Assembly: GCA_937884755.1 (NCBI GenBank)
Contig: CAKZYJ010000099.1
Span: forward strand, 1 to 48,835
Length of the DNA stretch: 48,835 nt
Source: an uncultured Flammeovirgaceae bacterium
GTDB lineage: Bacteria > Bacteroidota > Bacteroidia > Cytophagales > Cyclobacteriaceae
Direction: 5' to 3'
Made by a program: the position numbers and the translations under genes. This document shows, one piece after another, positions 16,855-24,935 of the stretch (the stretch's first letter is position 1; every line of letters begins with the position of its first letter). A model generated the notes under the pieces. The model did not search any database, was not told where the DNA came from, and was given only the letters and a program-made list of their open reading frames with translations.

Positions 16855-17505
16855 CTACAGTTCAGTAATCTTGTGTTTGATGGCGTAGCGTACCAGGTCG
16901 GCTATGCTGCCAAGCTCCAACTTCTGCATAATATTTTTTTTGTGGGTTTCCACAGTGCGAGGACTTATAGACAGTTTGTCGGCAATTTCCTTATAACTAT
17001 TACCTTCGGCAAACGCCTGTATAACTTCTATCTCCCTTTCGGTTAGTATTGAGGAATAGTCATCATGCTCATCGCCACCCTGCTGAAAATACCGAAATAT
17101 CCGGCTAGAATCCTCATCGCTGAAATAGTTCTGTCCGTAGTATACCTTCTGGAGAGCTTCTAGGAAAGTATCCTTTGAGCAGTCCTTGTTCAAGAAGCCA
17201 GTAGCTCCCGCTTGAAATGCCGGTATCAGATAATCCTGAGAGGCATTGCCACTCAGTATCAGAATTTTTACCTTAGGGTATTGTTTCTTTACCCTCCGGG
17301 TAGCCTCTATGCCCGACAGACTGCCTGGCATGCGAATATCCATGACTACTACGTCGGGTAGCTCTTTTTCCAGCAGAACAAACAACTCATCCGCATTATT
17401 GACTTCGCCCATCATTTCTAGTTGGGGCTGGCCAATGATCATTGCCTTAATGCCAGTTCGCACCACCCGATGATCGTCTACCAGAATAAAGTGTATCTTT
17501 TGCAT
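16855..17505 (-). CDS. LuxR/NarL-type response regulator
   Basis: The 216-residue protein has a receiver domain (about 4-120) with D10/D11, phospho-acceptor D56 (VVVMDIRMPG), S85 and K107, followed by a LuxR-type HTH (about 150-212) reading LTEREIEVIQAFAEGNSYKEIADKLSISPRTVETHKKNIMQKL. It binds DNA when phosphorylated, as in the NarL family. Its ATG abuts the stop codon of the TPR histidine kinase gene on the same strand, so the two form a two-component pair. The target genes are not evident. Confidence 0.95.
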   Translation of the reverse strand: MQKIHFILVDDHRVVRTGIKAMIIGQPQLEMMGEVNNADELFVLLEKELPDVVVMDIRMPGSLSGIEATRRVKKQYPKVKILILSGNASQDYLIPAFQAGATGFLNKDCSKDTFLEALQKVYYGQNYFSDEDSSRIFRYFQQGGDEHDDYSSILTEREIEVIQAFAEGNSYKEIADKLSISPRTVETHKKNIMQKLELGSIADLVRYAIKHKITEL

Positions 17506-19557
17506 TTAGGTGTAAGAGAGTGGTTCAACCAGCTTTCCCTTTTCTGTAGTTTGGTTGGCTGGGATAAGTAAAGCGAAAGTACTTCCTTCACCTAGTTTAC
17601 TAGTAACCCGAAACTCACAATGGTTCAAATCTGCTAGTTCTTTACAAAGAATCAATCCGATACCGGTTCCTTTTTCCGGTGAGGTTCCGATGGCCTGAAC
17701 GTTGGCATCTACCCGGAAAAGAGCAGCTAGGTTCTCCTCGGCAATACCAATTCCGGTATCGCTCACCGAAAGAGCTACATAGTTTTCGGCAGGTTTGGCA
17801 GTTACACTAATAGTTCCACCTTCGGGGGTAAACTTAATTGCGTTAGAAATCAGATTGCGGATAATGGTTTGGATCATCTTGCGGTCGGCGTATACTTCGG
17901 AGGTAGGTGACACCAGGTTTTGTAGAGTGATTGATTTTTCGTTGGCCTGAGCTTGTAGATGACCCATGCATTTTTCAATGATAACGGAGGGCGAAAAAGC
18001 TTCCGGTTCTAACTGCAAACTGCTGGTCTGGGCACTAGCCCACTGTAAAAGATTATGGAGAAGGTCATTGAGCTGCTGGCTCGATTGATAAATCTCATCA
18101 ATGAAAAAACGAACCTCTTTCGGCGACATTTCAGTCATATGCTGATGCAGCGTCTCAGTAATACTTCGGAAGGCGGAAAGCGGATTTTTTAGATCATGCG
18201 ACACTATAGCAAAGAGTTTATCTTTGGTAGCATTTAGGTGAGCAAGTTGTTTATTCTGGGCCGACAAAAGTCGATTCGTTTTTATTTTAGTACGATAAAA
18301 ATAAAGCCCTACTACCCCTAACAAAGCGATGATTAGTAACAGCAGTAGGTAAATCAATTGCTGGGTTCGGGCTTGCTGTATTTCCAGCGAATGTACTTGT
18401 TTCTCCTGCTCTAGTTTTTCAATGGTTAGTTCCTTTTTTTCGGTTTCGTAACGAGCCTCTAACTCAGCAATTTGCTGACTTTTGTTTTCGTTGAATATTT
18501 CTTCTCTAAGATCATTGTAACGGTGCAAATACTGAAGCGCTAATGAATTTTCGTTTCTTAGCTCGTGTATTTTAGCAAGGGTATTTGCTGATCCAAGAAG
18601 TCTTTCCTTAGCATCAATATCAATAGCGAGTTTATACGCCCGATTAGCGTAATCAAGCGCGCTATCTAACTGTTCCGTCTGAATAAATAATTCGGCCAGA
18701 TTATTGGCTATGGAGAGCATACCTTCTTTCTTGCCTAGCCGGCGATCTATTTCTAATGCTTCATGATAGCAATTTAGGGCTTTATCATACTGCTTTAGGT
18801 CTTTGTAAACAATTCCCAAGTTGGTTAGTGAAAGAGCCAGGCTTCCGTCTTTGTCACTCTTTCTTTTTATCCGGAGGGCTTGCTCGAGGTATCGAGCCGC
18901 TTCCTCGTTTTGCTCCAGATTTCCGTACACGTTCCCGATATTATTTAATGTGCGGGCGTAACTTAAAGAATCGCCTAGCTGCTTCTTGATACGCAGCGAC
19001 TGTTGATAATAGTCCAAGGCTTCGTCGTAACGTTCTTGCAACTCCATGATGGCCCCCACATTATTAAGACCACCTGCTAATGAAGTAGAGTCTTCAATTA
19101 ATTCGGCTGCTTCCAGTGACTTAAGAAAATATTGTACTGAGACGTCGAAGTCAGCCTTTCTAAAATAGACCGTTCCGATGCTGTTATTCATTTGAACCGC
19201 TAAAGCGTTATCTTGCTGCTGTTCAGCAACTGATAGAGCTTCTTCGTAAAATAGTAATGCACTGTCGTAATTACCCCGGTACTGATGCCAAACCCCAACA
19301 TGTTCCAGGGCTTCACATAAGAGTTGGTGGTTTTTCAAATCTCGGGCTAGTTTTAGTGCCTCCTCCGCATGATCTTTAGCTCGCTGATAATCACTGTCTA
19401 ATTGGGCATCGAATAATTGACTGTGAAGCTGCAACAGGCTATCCGGATGATTCTGTTTATGGAGTAGTGAATATAAGCTATCTAGTTTATCTTGGGCAAC
19501 CAGAAAATTTACGTGGAAAATGGTGAATATCAGAAGCAGTAGAACGTAAAACCTCAC
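17506..19557 (-). CDS. TPR-containing sensor histidine kinase
   Basis: The 683-residue protein has a signal peptide (residues 1-21, ending LVAQ), about seven TPR units in the periplasmic part (about 40-335), a coiled coil, one transmembrane helix (about 397-418), then HisKA with H454 in IVSHDLKNP and an HATPase domain with NLISNAIKF, DTGIGI and GTGIGL. It phosphorylates the response regulator whose gene directly abuts its stop codon. The TPR part probably binds a protein or peptide partner in the envelope. The architecture parallels the TPR-HTH regulator at 8801-10549, with a kinase module in place of the HTH. Confidence 0.95.
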   Translation of the reverse strand: MRFYVLLLLIFTIFHVNFLVAQDKLDSLYSLLHKQNHPDSLLQLHSQLFDAQLDSDYQRAKDHAEEALKLARDLKNHQLLCEALEHVGVWHQYRGNYDSALLFYEEALSVAEQQQDNALAVQMNNSIGTVYFRKADFDVSVQYFLKSLEAAELIEDSTSLAGGLNNVGAIMELQERYDEALDYYQQSLRIKKQLGDSLSYARTLNNIGNVYGNLEQNEEAARYLEQALRIKRKSDKDGSLALSLTNLGIVYKDLKQYDKALNCYHEALEIDRRLGKKEGMLSIANNLAELFIQTEQLDSALDYANRAYKLAIDIDAKERLLGSANTLAKIHELRNENSLALQYLHRYNDLREEIFNENKSQQIAELEARYETEKKELTIEKLEQEKQVHSLEIQQARTQQLIYLLLLLIIALLGVVGLYFYRTKIKTNRLLSAQNKQLAHLNATKDKLFAIVSHDLKNPLSAFRSITETLHQHMTEMSPKEVRFFIDEIYQSSQQLNDLLHNLLQWASAQTSSLQLEPEAFSPSVIIEKCMGHLQAQANEKSITLQNLVSPTSEVYADRKMIQTIIRNLISNAIKFTPEGGTISVTAKPAENYVALSVSDTGIGIAEENLAALFRVDANVQAIGTSPEKGTGIGLILCKELADLNHCEFRVTSKLGEGSTFALLIPANQTTEKGKLVEPLSYT

Positions 19558-20194
19558 TTTTATAGATCATCTATTGAAACGACTACTTAATTTATCAATA
19601 AATCATCAATGAGCAAAGCCAGTCAGCTTTACTAAAGTGAAGGGCTTAAATATACTACTTCGAATAACTTTCTTCGTTAATCAGTACTAAACGAATGTTT
19701 GAATGAGTGTATCGATTACAGAGGTGTGAAAGACTCGTTTGCTTACTGTCTACTGATAACTGTTATAGTTTAGCTAGGGAAGAAATCTCGGACTAAACTT
19801 ATTTTGCGAATACTAAAAGCTTTAATACCTAACATGGTAGTAATTATGAAAATCTGTAGATAGGTAAGAATTGATTGGAAAGTGGACTTCAACTTCTTCA
19901 CAATACTTTACATCTAATAAGATTAGATAAATCAGGTATGCGTAAGTTTTGTGCTTTTAGAGTTGAAATTTCTAAGGCAAAATGTATATGTTCAGTACAT
20001 ACATATATTTCATAATCAGTTTTTTATACAAAAAACTTCTTTTCAGGAAAATCATTTTCATGGTTTCCTGAGCTATCCGATATTATAATATTCTATTAAA
20101 AATATAACTTTTTTAATATATAATTTGTTTATTCAAATATTTTTTGTCATATTTGTTAAGTAAAATTACATGAGTTATAAATATAGTTGGTAAA
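19558..20194. other. AT-rich intergenic region, no gene seen
   Basis: This 637-bp spacer lies between the divergent TPR-kinase gene and the small reading frame at 20195. It becomes strongly AT-rich from about 19960 on, with runs of T and A. A short inverted repeat TATGT-tcagt-ACATA occurs near 19986-20000. No convincing coding sequence, tRNA or terminator is visible; promoters for both flanking genes presumably lie here. Confidence 0.5.
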
Positions 20195-20398
20195 ATGAAA
20201 AATATTAAGCGACATATTATAGGGCGAATGCTGAAAAGTGCTACCTGCACTGTTGCGTTTGTTTTAGGCTCTCTCTCCGGAGGGTGTGGTCAGCAGTTTC
20301 ATGTACAATCTCAATATATTCTTGATCTTATACTTGGATTCCGGACTCATCATCAGAGTCATGAGGGGCCTGTGCTCAGTTCAGTTCACCACAACTAG
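20195..20398 (+). CDS. possible small exported peptide, unrecognised
   Basis: An ATG-started frame of 67 codons follows the AT-rich spacer. It has a basic start (MKNIKRHIIGRMLK), a hydrophobic stretch (TCTVAFVLGSLSGG) and Cys-Gly-Gln after it, like a weak lipoprotein or signal sequence, then a histidine-rich tail. The -3 residue is not canonical for a lipobox. It lies 80 bases before a PAS kinase gene on the same strand. No family is recognised, and it may be a chance frame. Confidence 0.3.
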   Translation: MKNIKRHIIGRMLKSATCTVAFVLGSLSGGCGQQFHVQSQYILDLILGFRTHHQSHEGPVLSSVHHN

Positions 20399-20478
20399 GC
20401 TGATTTTTCAAACCAGTACACTACTTACACCCCTACCCTACGTACGCAAGTGTTTTTGAAAAGTGTAAGGTCAAGTAT

Positions 20479-21612
20479 ATGCATCAATTTCTACCCAATA
20501 CTATTACCAGTCGCGTTGAAGGATTATCTTCTAGCAAATACATTGCTAGCCTAGTTAAAGGTATAGCAGATATGGTACTCATCTTTGATGAGAATTACCG
20601 TGTTATTTATGCCAACCAGATAGCTGAGGAACTACTGTGTATACCTTCCGATGAACTGGTAGATCATAACATCTATGATTTATTCCCTAAGCAGCAATTT
20701 GAATTTCTGCAGGCTCTGTTACAGGAGACCATGGAAAAGGAACAAGTGTACAACCGGCGTACCCAGTTTCAGACCGGAAAAGGCCAAAAAGTTCCAGTAT
20801 CAATCTCGTTCTCGGTATTGGCAATGGATGGTGAACTGGAAGGTTTTATGCTGGTAGCTAAAGACAACCGTCATCTGATGCAGGCTACCGATGCACTGAA
20901 ACAGAAAAACGAGCAGTTAGAAAGACTTTTCTACCGTATGTCACACGACCTACAAGGTCCCCTGGCCTCTATACAGGGCATGCTTGAACTGGCCGGAATA
21001 GAAGATTCAGTTCCGGAAAATCTGCGTACTTACCTAAATTATATTCAGACTAGCGCCGATAAACTGAAGCATACGTTGCATAGCCTGATGGAATTACAGT
21101 ATGCCAACGAAAAAGAAGCTACTATTACCGAAGTATCGCTGCGGGAAATGTTAGAGTCAGTGATTGATGAGTTTGACCGGTACCCAGGCCGAAAAGAAGT
21201 ATTGTTTCATCTCACCGCCAATCCCAATCTTAAAGTAGCTACCGACGAAAGAGTGGTGGCTAATTCGGTTCGGAGTATTATCGAGAACAGTATCAAATTC
21301 AGAAAAACTAATACCAGCGATTCGGTTACGAAGATATCGGTTCGTAGTTATAAAAACGGAGTCAAAATTAAAATAAAAGACAATGGTTTAGGGATGGACC
21401 GAACCATGCAGCAGCGAGCCTTTAATATGTTTTACCGAGGCCACGAACATGCTGAAGGTAGCGGCTTGGGGCTATTTATTGCCAAGAGTAATATAGAAAA
21501 GCTTGGCGGCGAGATTACCTTAAAAGGACAGCCTTTTTTAGGCACTGAAGTTAGTATCTATATTCCCTGCCATAGCTTTAAAGAAAACAATTCTAAAGTG
21601 CTTTTAGGATAA
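20479..21612 (+). CDS. PAS-domain sensor histidine kinase
   Basis: The 377-residue cytoplasmic protein has a PAS domain (about 22-130: MVLIFDENYRVIYANQIAEELL), a HisKA segment with H156 in RMSHDLQGPLASIQG, and an HATPase domain with an N-box equivalent SIIENSIKF, KDNGLGMD and GSGLGLFIAKS. No membrane segment or signal peptide is seen. No response regulator gene adjoins it, so it is an orphan kinase. The ATG at 20479 sits behind an inverted repeat (CTTACAC...GTGTAAG) in the 80-bp spacer. The sensed signal is unknown. Confidence 0.92.
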   Translation: MHQFLPNTITSRVEGLSSSKYIASLVKGIADMVLIFDENYRVIYANQIAEELLCIPSDELVDHNIYDLFPKQQFEFLQALLQETMEKEQVYNRRTQFQTGKGQKVPVSISFSVLAMDGELEGFMLVAKDNRHLMQATDALKQKNEQLERLFYRMSHDLQGPLASIQGMLELAGIEDSVPENLRTYLNYIQTSADKLKHTLHSLMELQYANEKEATITEVSLREMLESVIDEFDRYPGRKEVLFHLTANPNLKVATDERVVANSVRSIIENSIKFRKTNTSDSVTKISVRSYKNGVKIKIKDNGLGMDRTMQQRAFNMFYRGHEHAEGSGLGLFIAKSNIEKLGGEITLKGQPFLGTEVSIYIPCHSFKENNSKVLLG

Positions 21613-21624
21613 TCAGCTAGCTGG

Positions 21625-21666
21625 GCTGCTTAGGTCGGGCCGCGTAGGCCGAGCCGCGTAGGCTAA
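21625..21666. repeat. three tandem imperfect 14-bp repeats
   Basis: The units gctgcttaggtcgg, gccgcgtaggccga and gccgcgtaggctaa follow each other directly behind the PAS-kinase gene. They are much richer in G and C than the surrounding spacer. No function can be assigned. Confidence 0.6.
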
Positions 21667-21799
21667 ACAATATTTGAATTTTACCAACTCGCAGCAAAGG
21701 TGCGGCTCATTGGCTAGCACTTTTCTTTTTCGAGCCCGCCAATAAAGAAACAAGAAAAATAGAAGAATCCTCGTTACTTTACTACCGTAATAAAACGCT

Positions 21800-22729
21800 A
21801 TGGAGCAACGAGTCTTATCCCGCCGAAGTTTTTTACAGCAAGCCAGCTTTTGGGGAGCTGCTTCTCTAGTCCCGGTTAAATTTTCAGTTTCCTCATTGAG
21901 TAATCTTACCGAGCGTCTTGGATTACAATTATATACTGTACGGGATGAAATGGTAGAAAAGCCTCAGGAAACGCTGGAAGCTATTCGTAATGCCGGGTAT
22001 CAGCAAATAGAGTTATTTGACAGCCAATTGCTCCCACAATTACAACCCGTTCTGAAGAGCTTGGGTTTATCTGTGAACAGTACCCACTTTCTTTCGCCTT
22101 TACTAACCGGAAATTGGGAGCCAATGATGGCCTTCGGCATTAATCCTCCCCCTGCTAGTTATACACTGGAAAAGGCAATTGAGCAGGCTGGCGAGCACGA
22201 AGTAAACTACTTTGTTTTTCCATACATTTTTCCTCAAAACCGGGGTGGATTGGATACTTACAAGCTACTAGCTGAAAAACTAAACCAGACCGGAGAGGCT
22301 TGTCAACAGGCCGGAATCCAGTTGGGGTATCATAATCATTCGTTTGAATTTCAGCCGATGGAGGAGAGTTCGCCGATGGAAATACTATTGTCTGAAACTG
22401 ACCCGGAACTAGTCTGCTTGGAATTAGATGTATTCTGGGTGTCGGTAGCCGGTTATAATCCGGCCGAATATATTCGCCAGTATGCTGATCGTATCCAACT
22501 GCTCCACCTAAAGGACAAAAAAGAGAGTACCCCGCAAACTTACCGAGCCATTACGCTGCCACCTGATAGTTTTCAGCCTGTTGGCAGCGGGGTGTTAGAT
22601 TTTGTGGAGATTCTTCGGGCAGCTGAAGAGGCAAATGTACAGCATATTTTTGTAGAGCAGGATGCTTCCGACGATCCATTGGCGGATATAAAGAAGAGTA
22701 GTAAGTACTTACAAAACTTGAAAATCTAG
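21800..22729 (+). CDS. Tat-exported sugar phosphate isomerase/epimerase-like TIM-barrel protein
   Basis: The 309-residue protein starts with a twin-arginine signal (SRRSFLQQASFWGAASLVPV), so it is exported folded. The rest is a TIM barrel of the xylose isomerase-like/AP endonuclease 2 superfamily: RLGLQLYTVRDEM near 40-52, YHNHSFEF near 175-182, LELDVFWVSVAG near 201-212, LLHLKDKK near 234-241 and VEQD near 292-295, which supply the metal-binding acidic and histidine residues. Such proteins often isomerise sugars or cyclitols; the substrate is unknown. It is a lone gene. Confidence 0.88.
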   Translation: MEQRVLSRRSFLQQASFWGAASLVPVKFSVSSLSNLTERLGLQLYTVRDEMVEKPQETLEAIRNAGYQQIELFDSQLLPQLQPVLKSLGLSVNSTHFLSPLLTGNWEPMMAFGINPPPASYTLEKAIEQAGEHEVNYFVFPYIFPQNRGGLDTYKLLAEKLNQTGEACQQAGIQLGYHNHSFEFQPMEESSPMEILLSETDPELVCLELDVFWVSVAGYNPAEYIRQYADRIQLLHLKDKKESTPQTYRAITLPPDSFQPVGSGVLDFVEILRAAEEANVQHIFVEQDASDDPLADIKKSSKYLQNLKI

Positions 22730-22810
22730 TAGTAGGTTCGTTGGTGTAGCTTTGAGCACCGGGCGCTTGAATATCCGGTTTAGGTGGACGACTTAAACAC
22801 TTATGTTTTA

Positions 22811-23698
22811 TTAACTATCAGGGTTGTTTTCCAACAGAATGCGAGCTTTTTCAATATTTTCTCGTTTCTGGGGAGTTACGATTGGATAATGGAGATTGAG
22901 TGATCGGAGTTTACGGACAATAATCTCTCCTACAATCGTACGGATAAACCATTTATGATCAGCTGGAATAATATACCAGGGAGCCACTTCGGTTGAGGTA
23001 TGGGTAATAGCCTGAGCAAAAGCCTTCTGATAAGCATCCCAGTGCTCACGTTCTTGGATATCGCTCATCGTAAATTTCCAATTTTTATCCGGACGGTGAA
23101 TACGTTTCAGGAATCGCTTTTTTTGCTCTTCCTTGGAAAGGTGTAGGAAAAACTTCAGTATCACGGTGCCGTTGCGGACCAAATGTTGTTCCATCTCATT
23201 AATAGAACGGTAGCGGTTTTGCCAAAACTCTTTGCTAATATCACTAAGGTTTCGAATTCCCGGAATGTTCTGACCAATAATGATTTCGGGGTGAACGCGA
23301 GTAACCAGTACCTCCTCATAGTAAGAACGATTAAAAATACCAATCCGGCCCCGTTCGGGCATTGCCTGATAGGTACGCCACAGAAAATCGTGATCTAATT
23401 CTTTTGCGCTGGGCTTTTTAAAACTGAATACCTGGCAACCCTGCGGGTTTACCCCTGACATAACATGTTTTATAGTACTATCCTTTCCGCCAGCGTCCAG
23501 CGCCTGGAAGATAATGAGCAGCGAATAGCGGTCGAGTGCGTACAACTTATCCTGGAGTTCGCGTAAGTGTTCAATATTCTGATCGCGGATAGCCTTGGTC
23601 TCAGATTTATGCGTAAACTTTCCGGTTTTGCTGGTTGACCATTTTTTGAGATTTACTGGCTTACTCGGATGGGCGATGTAAGGAGCGAGTGAAATCAT
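22811..23698 (-). CDS. polyphosphate kinase 2 family phosphotransferase
   Basis: ATG 23698 gives 295 residues (MISLAPYIAHPSKPVNLKKW...), typical of PPK2 proteins; the longer frame from 23800 would run into the divergent gene and add an unrelated hydrophobic stretch. Walker A is FQALDAGGKDSTIKHVMSGVNPQG, and the Walker B/lid segment is FNRSYYEEVLVTRVHP, both diagnostic. PPK2 enzymes move phosphate between polyphosphate and nucleotides (ADP/ATP or AMP/ADP). It is divergent from an MpaB-type gene with a 64-bp spacer. Which nucleotide is used cannot be read with confidence. Confidence 0.92.
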   Translation of the reverse strand: MISLAPYIAHPSKPVNLKKWSTSKTGKFTHKSETKAIRDQNIEHLRELQDKLYALDRYSLLIIFQALDAGGKDSTIKHVMSGVNPQGCQVFSFKKPSAKELDHDFLWRTYQAMPERGRIGIFNRSYYEEVLVTRVHPEIIIGQNIPGIRNLSDISKEFWQNRYRSINEMEQHLVRNGTVILKFFLHLSKEEQKKRFLKRIHRPDKNWKFTMSDIQEREHWDAYQKAFAQAITHTSTEVAPWYIIPADHKWFIRTIVGEIIVRKLRSLNLHYPIVTPQKRENIEKARILLENNPDS

Positions 23699-23762
23699 AA
23701 TAGATAATTGTAGGTAGCAGAACCAATGCAAAGCAGGTTTGTTATGAAACAAAACCCAACTC

Positions 23763-24848
23763 ATGAGTAAAATAACCATATATACTGATGAATTTCTCAA
23801 TGAAATGCGTCAGCAAACCGATTCGCTGGCTGACCAAGCCGTAGCAGACTTAATGAGTGACAAACGCTCTTCTCAGTACCGAGATACCATTCAGGCACTT
23901 AGCATAAACTCTTACAAACTTCCCGAAGGGTTGCCGGACTCAGTGGTACATTTTCTGGAAACGACCCGTAAACTACCCCGTTGGACTGATCCTAAACTTA
24001 TGCAGCAGGGGCAAAAGTTTTTAGAAAATAATATCTCTGATCTACTGCTGATGCTAGGCCTACTTTCACTACCCTTTGATTATGCGGCGGCTAACGGAGC
24101 GCAGGTACTATACTTATCCGAGCGTTTGCGCAAGAATCCGGCGAAGCGCTTGGCAGAAACCGGGCAGTACTTGCTTGACGTAGGAGAAAAGAACGGATTT
24201 GGGCCGGATGGTAAGGCTATTTGCAGCGCTCAGAAAGTAAGATTAACCCACGCAGCTATTCGCTACCATATCTGGCAAAAGGGAGGGTGGAACCAAACCT
24301 GGGGACAGCCTATCAATCAAGAAGATATGGCGGGTACTAATCTGTCATTTTCTGTGCTACCCATTCGGGGATTGAGGAAGATTGGAATTGAAGTATCGCA
24401 GGAAGATGCCCAGGCGTACATCCACCTTTGGAACGTGGCTAATCATATTATGGGGGTTGACGAGCGATTGGTACCTGATACGAACAAAGAGGCATTCTGG
24501 CTAACGAAGCGTATTTCAGAACGGCAGCATGCACCCAGTCAGGCGGGTCGGGAGCTAACCAAATCATTATTAGAGGTAGTACCCGATAGTGCGGTGTTTG
24601 ACGGACAGCAGCTTGCCGCTCGCTACATGCGCTTTTTGTTAGGCGATAAAGTGGCTGACCTATTGGATTTACCCAAGACTTCATTACCAAATTCCTGGCT
24701 GGCAGCTCCACTAACAGGCTTTAACCAGTTACGAAAACTATTAGGCAACCGGCTACAGCAGTACTATGCCACTCGGCAGCAGCTAAAGCAACAAATGAAA
24801 GAATCCAAAGCCGAATCGTTTAGAGTTCCCTCTTCGTTGCGGGGTTAA
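23763..24848 (+). CDS. oxygenase MpaB family (DUF2236) protein
   Basis: The 361-residue protein matches the MpaB/latex-clearing-protein-like family: LTHAAIRYHIWQKGGWN (about 160-176) around the putative heme ligand histidines, QPINQEDMAGTNLSFSVLPIRGLRKIGI (about 181-208), and AQAYIHLWNVANHIMGVDERLVP. No signal peptide or membrane helix is present. Known relatives are heme enzymes that cleave polyisoprene or act on meroterpenoids; the substrate here is unknown. The gene starts 64 bases from the divergent PPK2 gene and ends convergent with the helical-repeat gene. Confidence 0.82.
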   Translation: MSKITIYTDEFLNEMRQQTDSLADQAVADLMSDKRSSQYRDTIQALSINSYKLPEGLPDSVVHFLETTRKLPRWTDPKLMQQGQKFLENNISDLLLMLGLLSLPFDYAAANGAQVLYLSERLRKNPAKRLAETGQYLLDVGEKNGFGPDGKAICSAQKVRLTHAAIRYHIWQKGGWNQTWGQPINQEDMAGTNLSFSVLPIRGLRKIGIEVSQEDAQAYIHLWNVANHIMGVDERLVPDTNKEAFWLTKRISERQHAPSQAGRELTKSLLEVVPDSAVFDGQQLAARYMRFLLGDKVADLLDLPKTSLPNSWLAAPLTGFNQLRKLLGNRLQQYYATRQQLKQQMKESKAESFRVPSSLRG

Positions 24849-24935
24849 CACTAAATGTGTTCAGGTATTTGGGTGTTCTCGCGGCCGCTTCGTGGTGTTC
24901 ACGTAAGATTGTATATTTTTGAACATTTGAACATT

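Noticed and set aside
23699-23800. Longer N-terminus for the PPK2 protein
   Set aside because: It overlaps the start of the divergent MpaB-type gene, and its hydrophobic residues are not part of PPK2 proteins.
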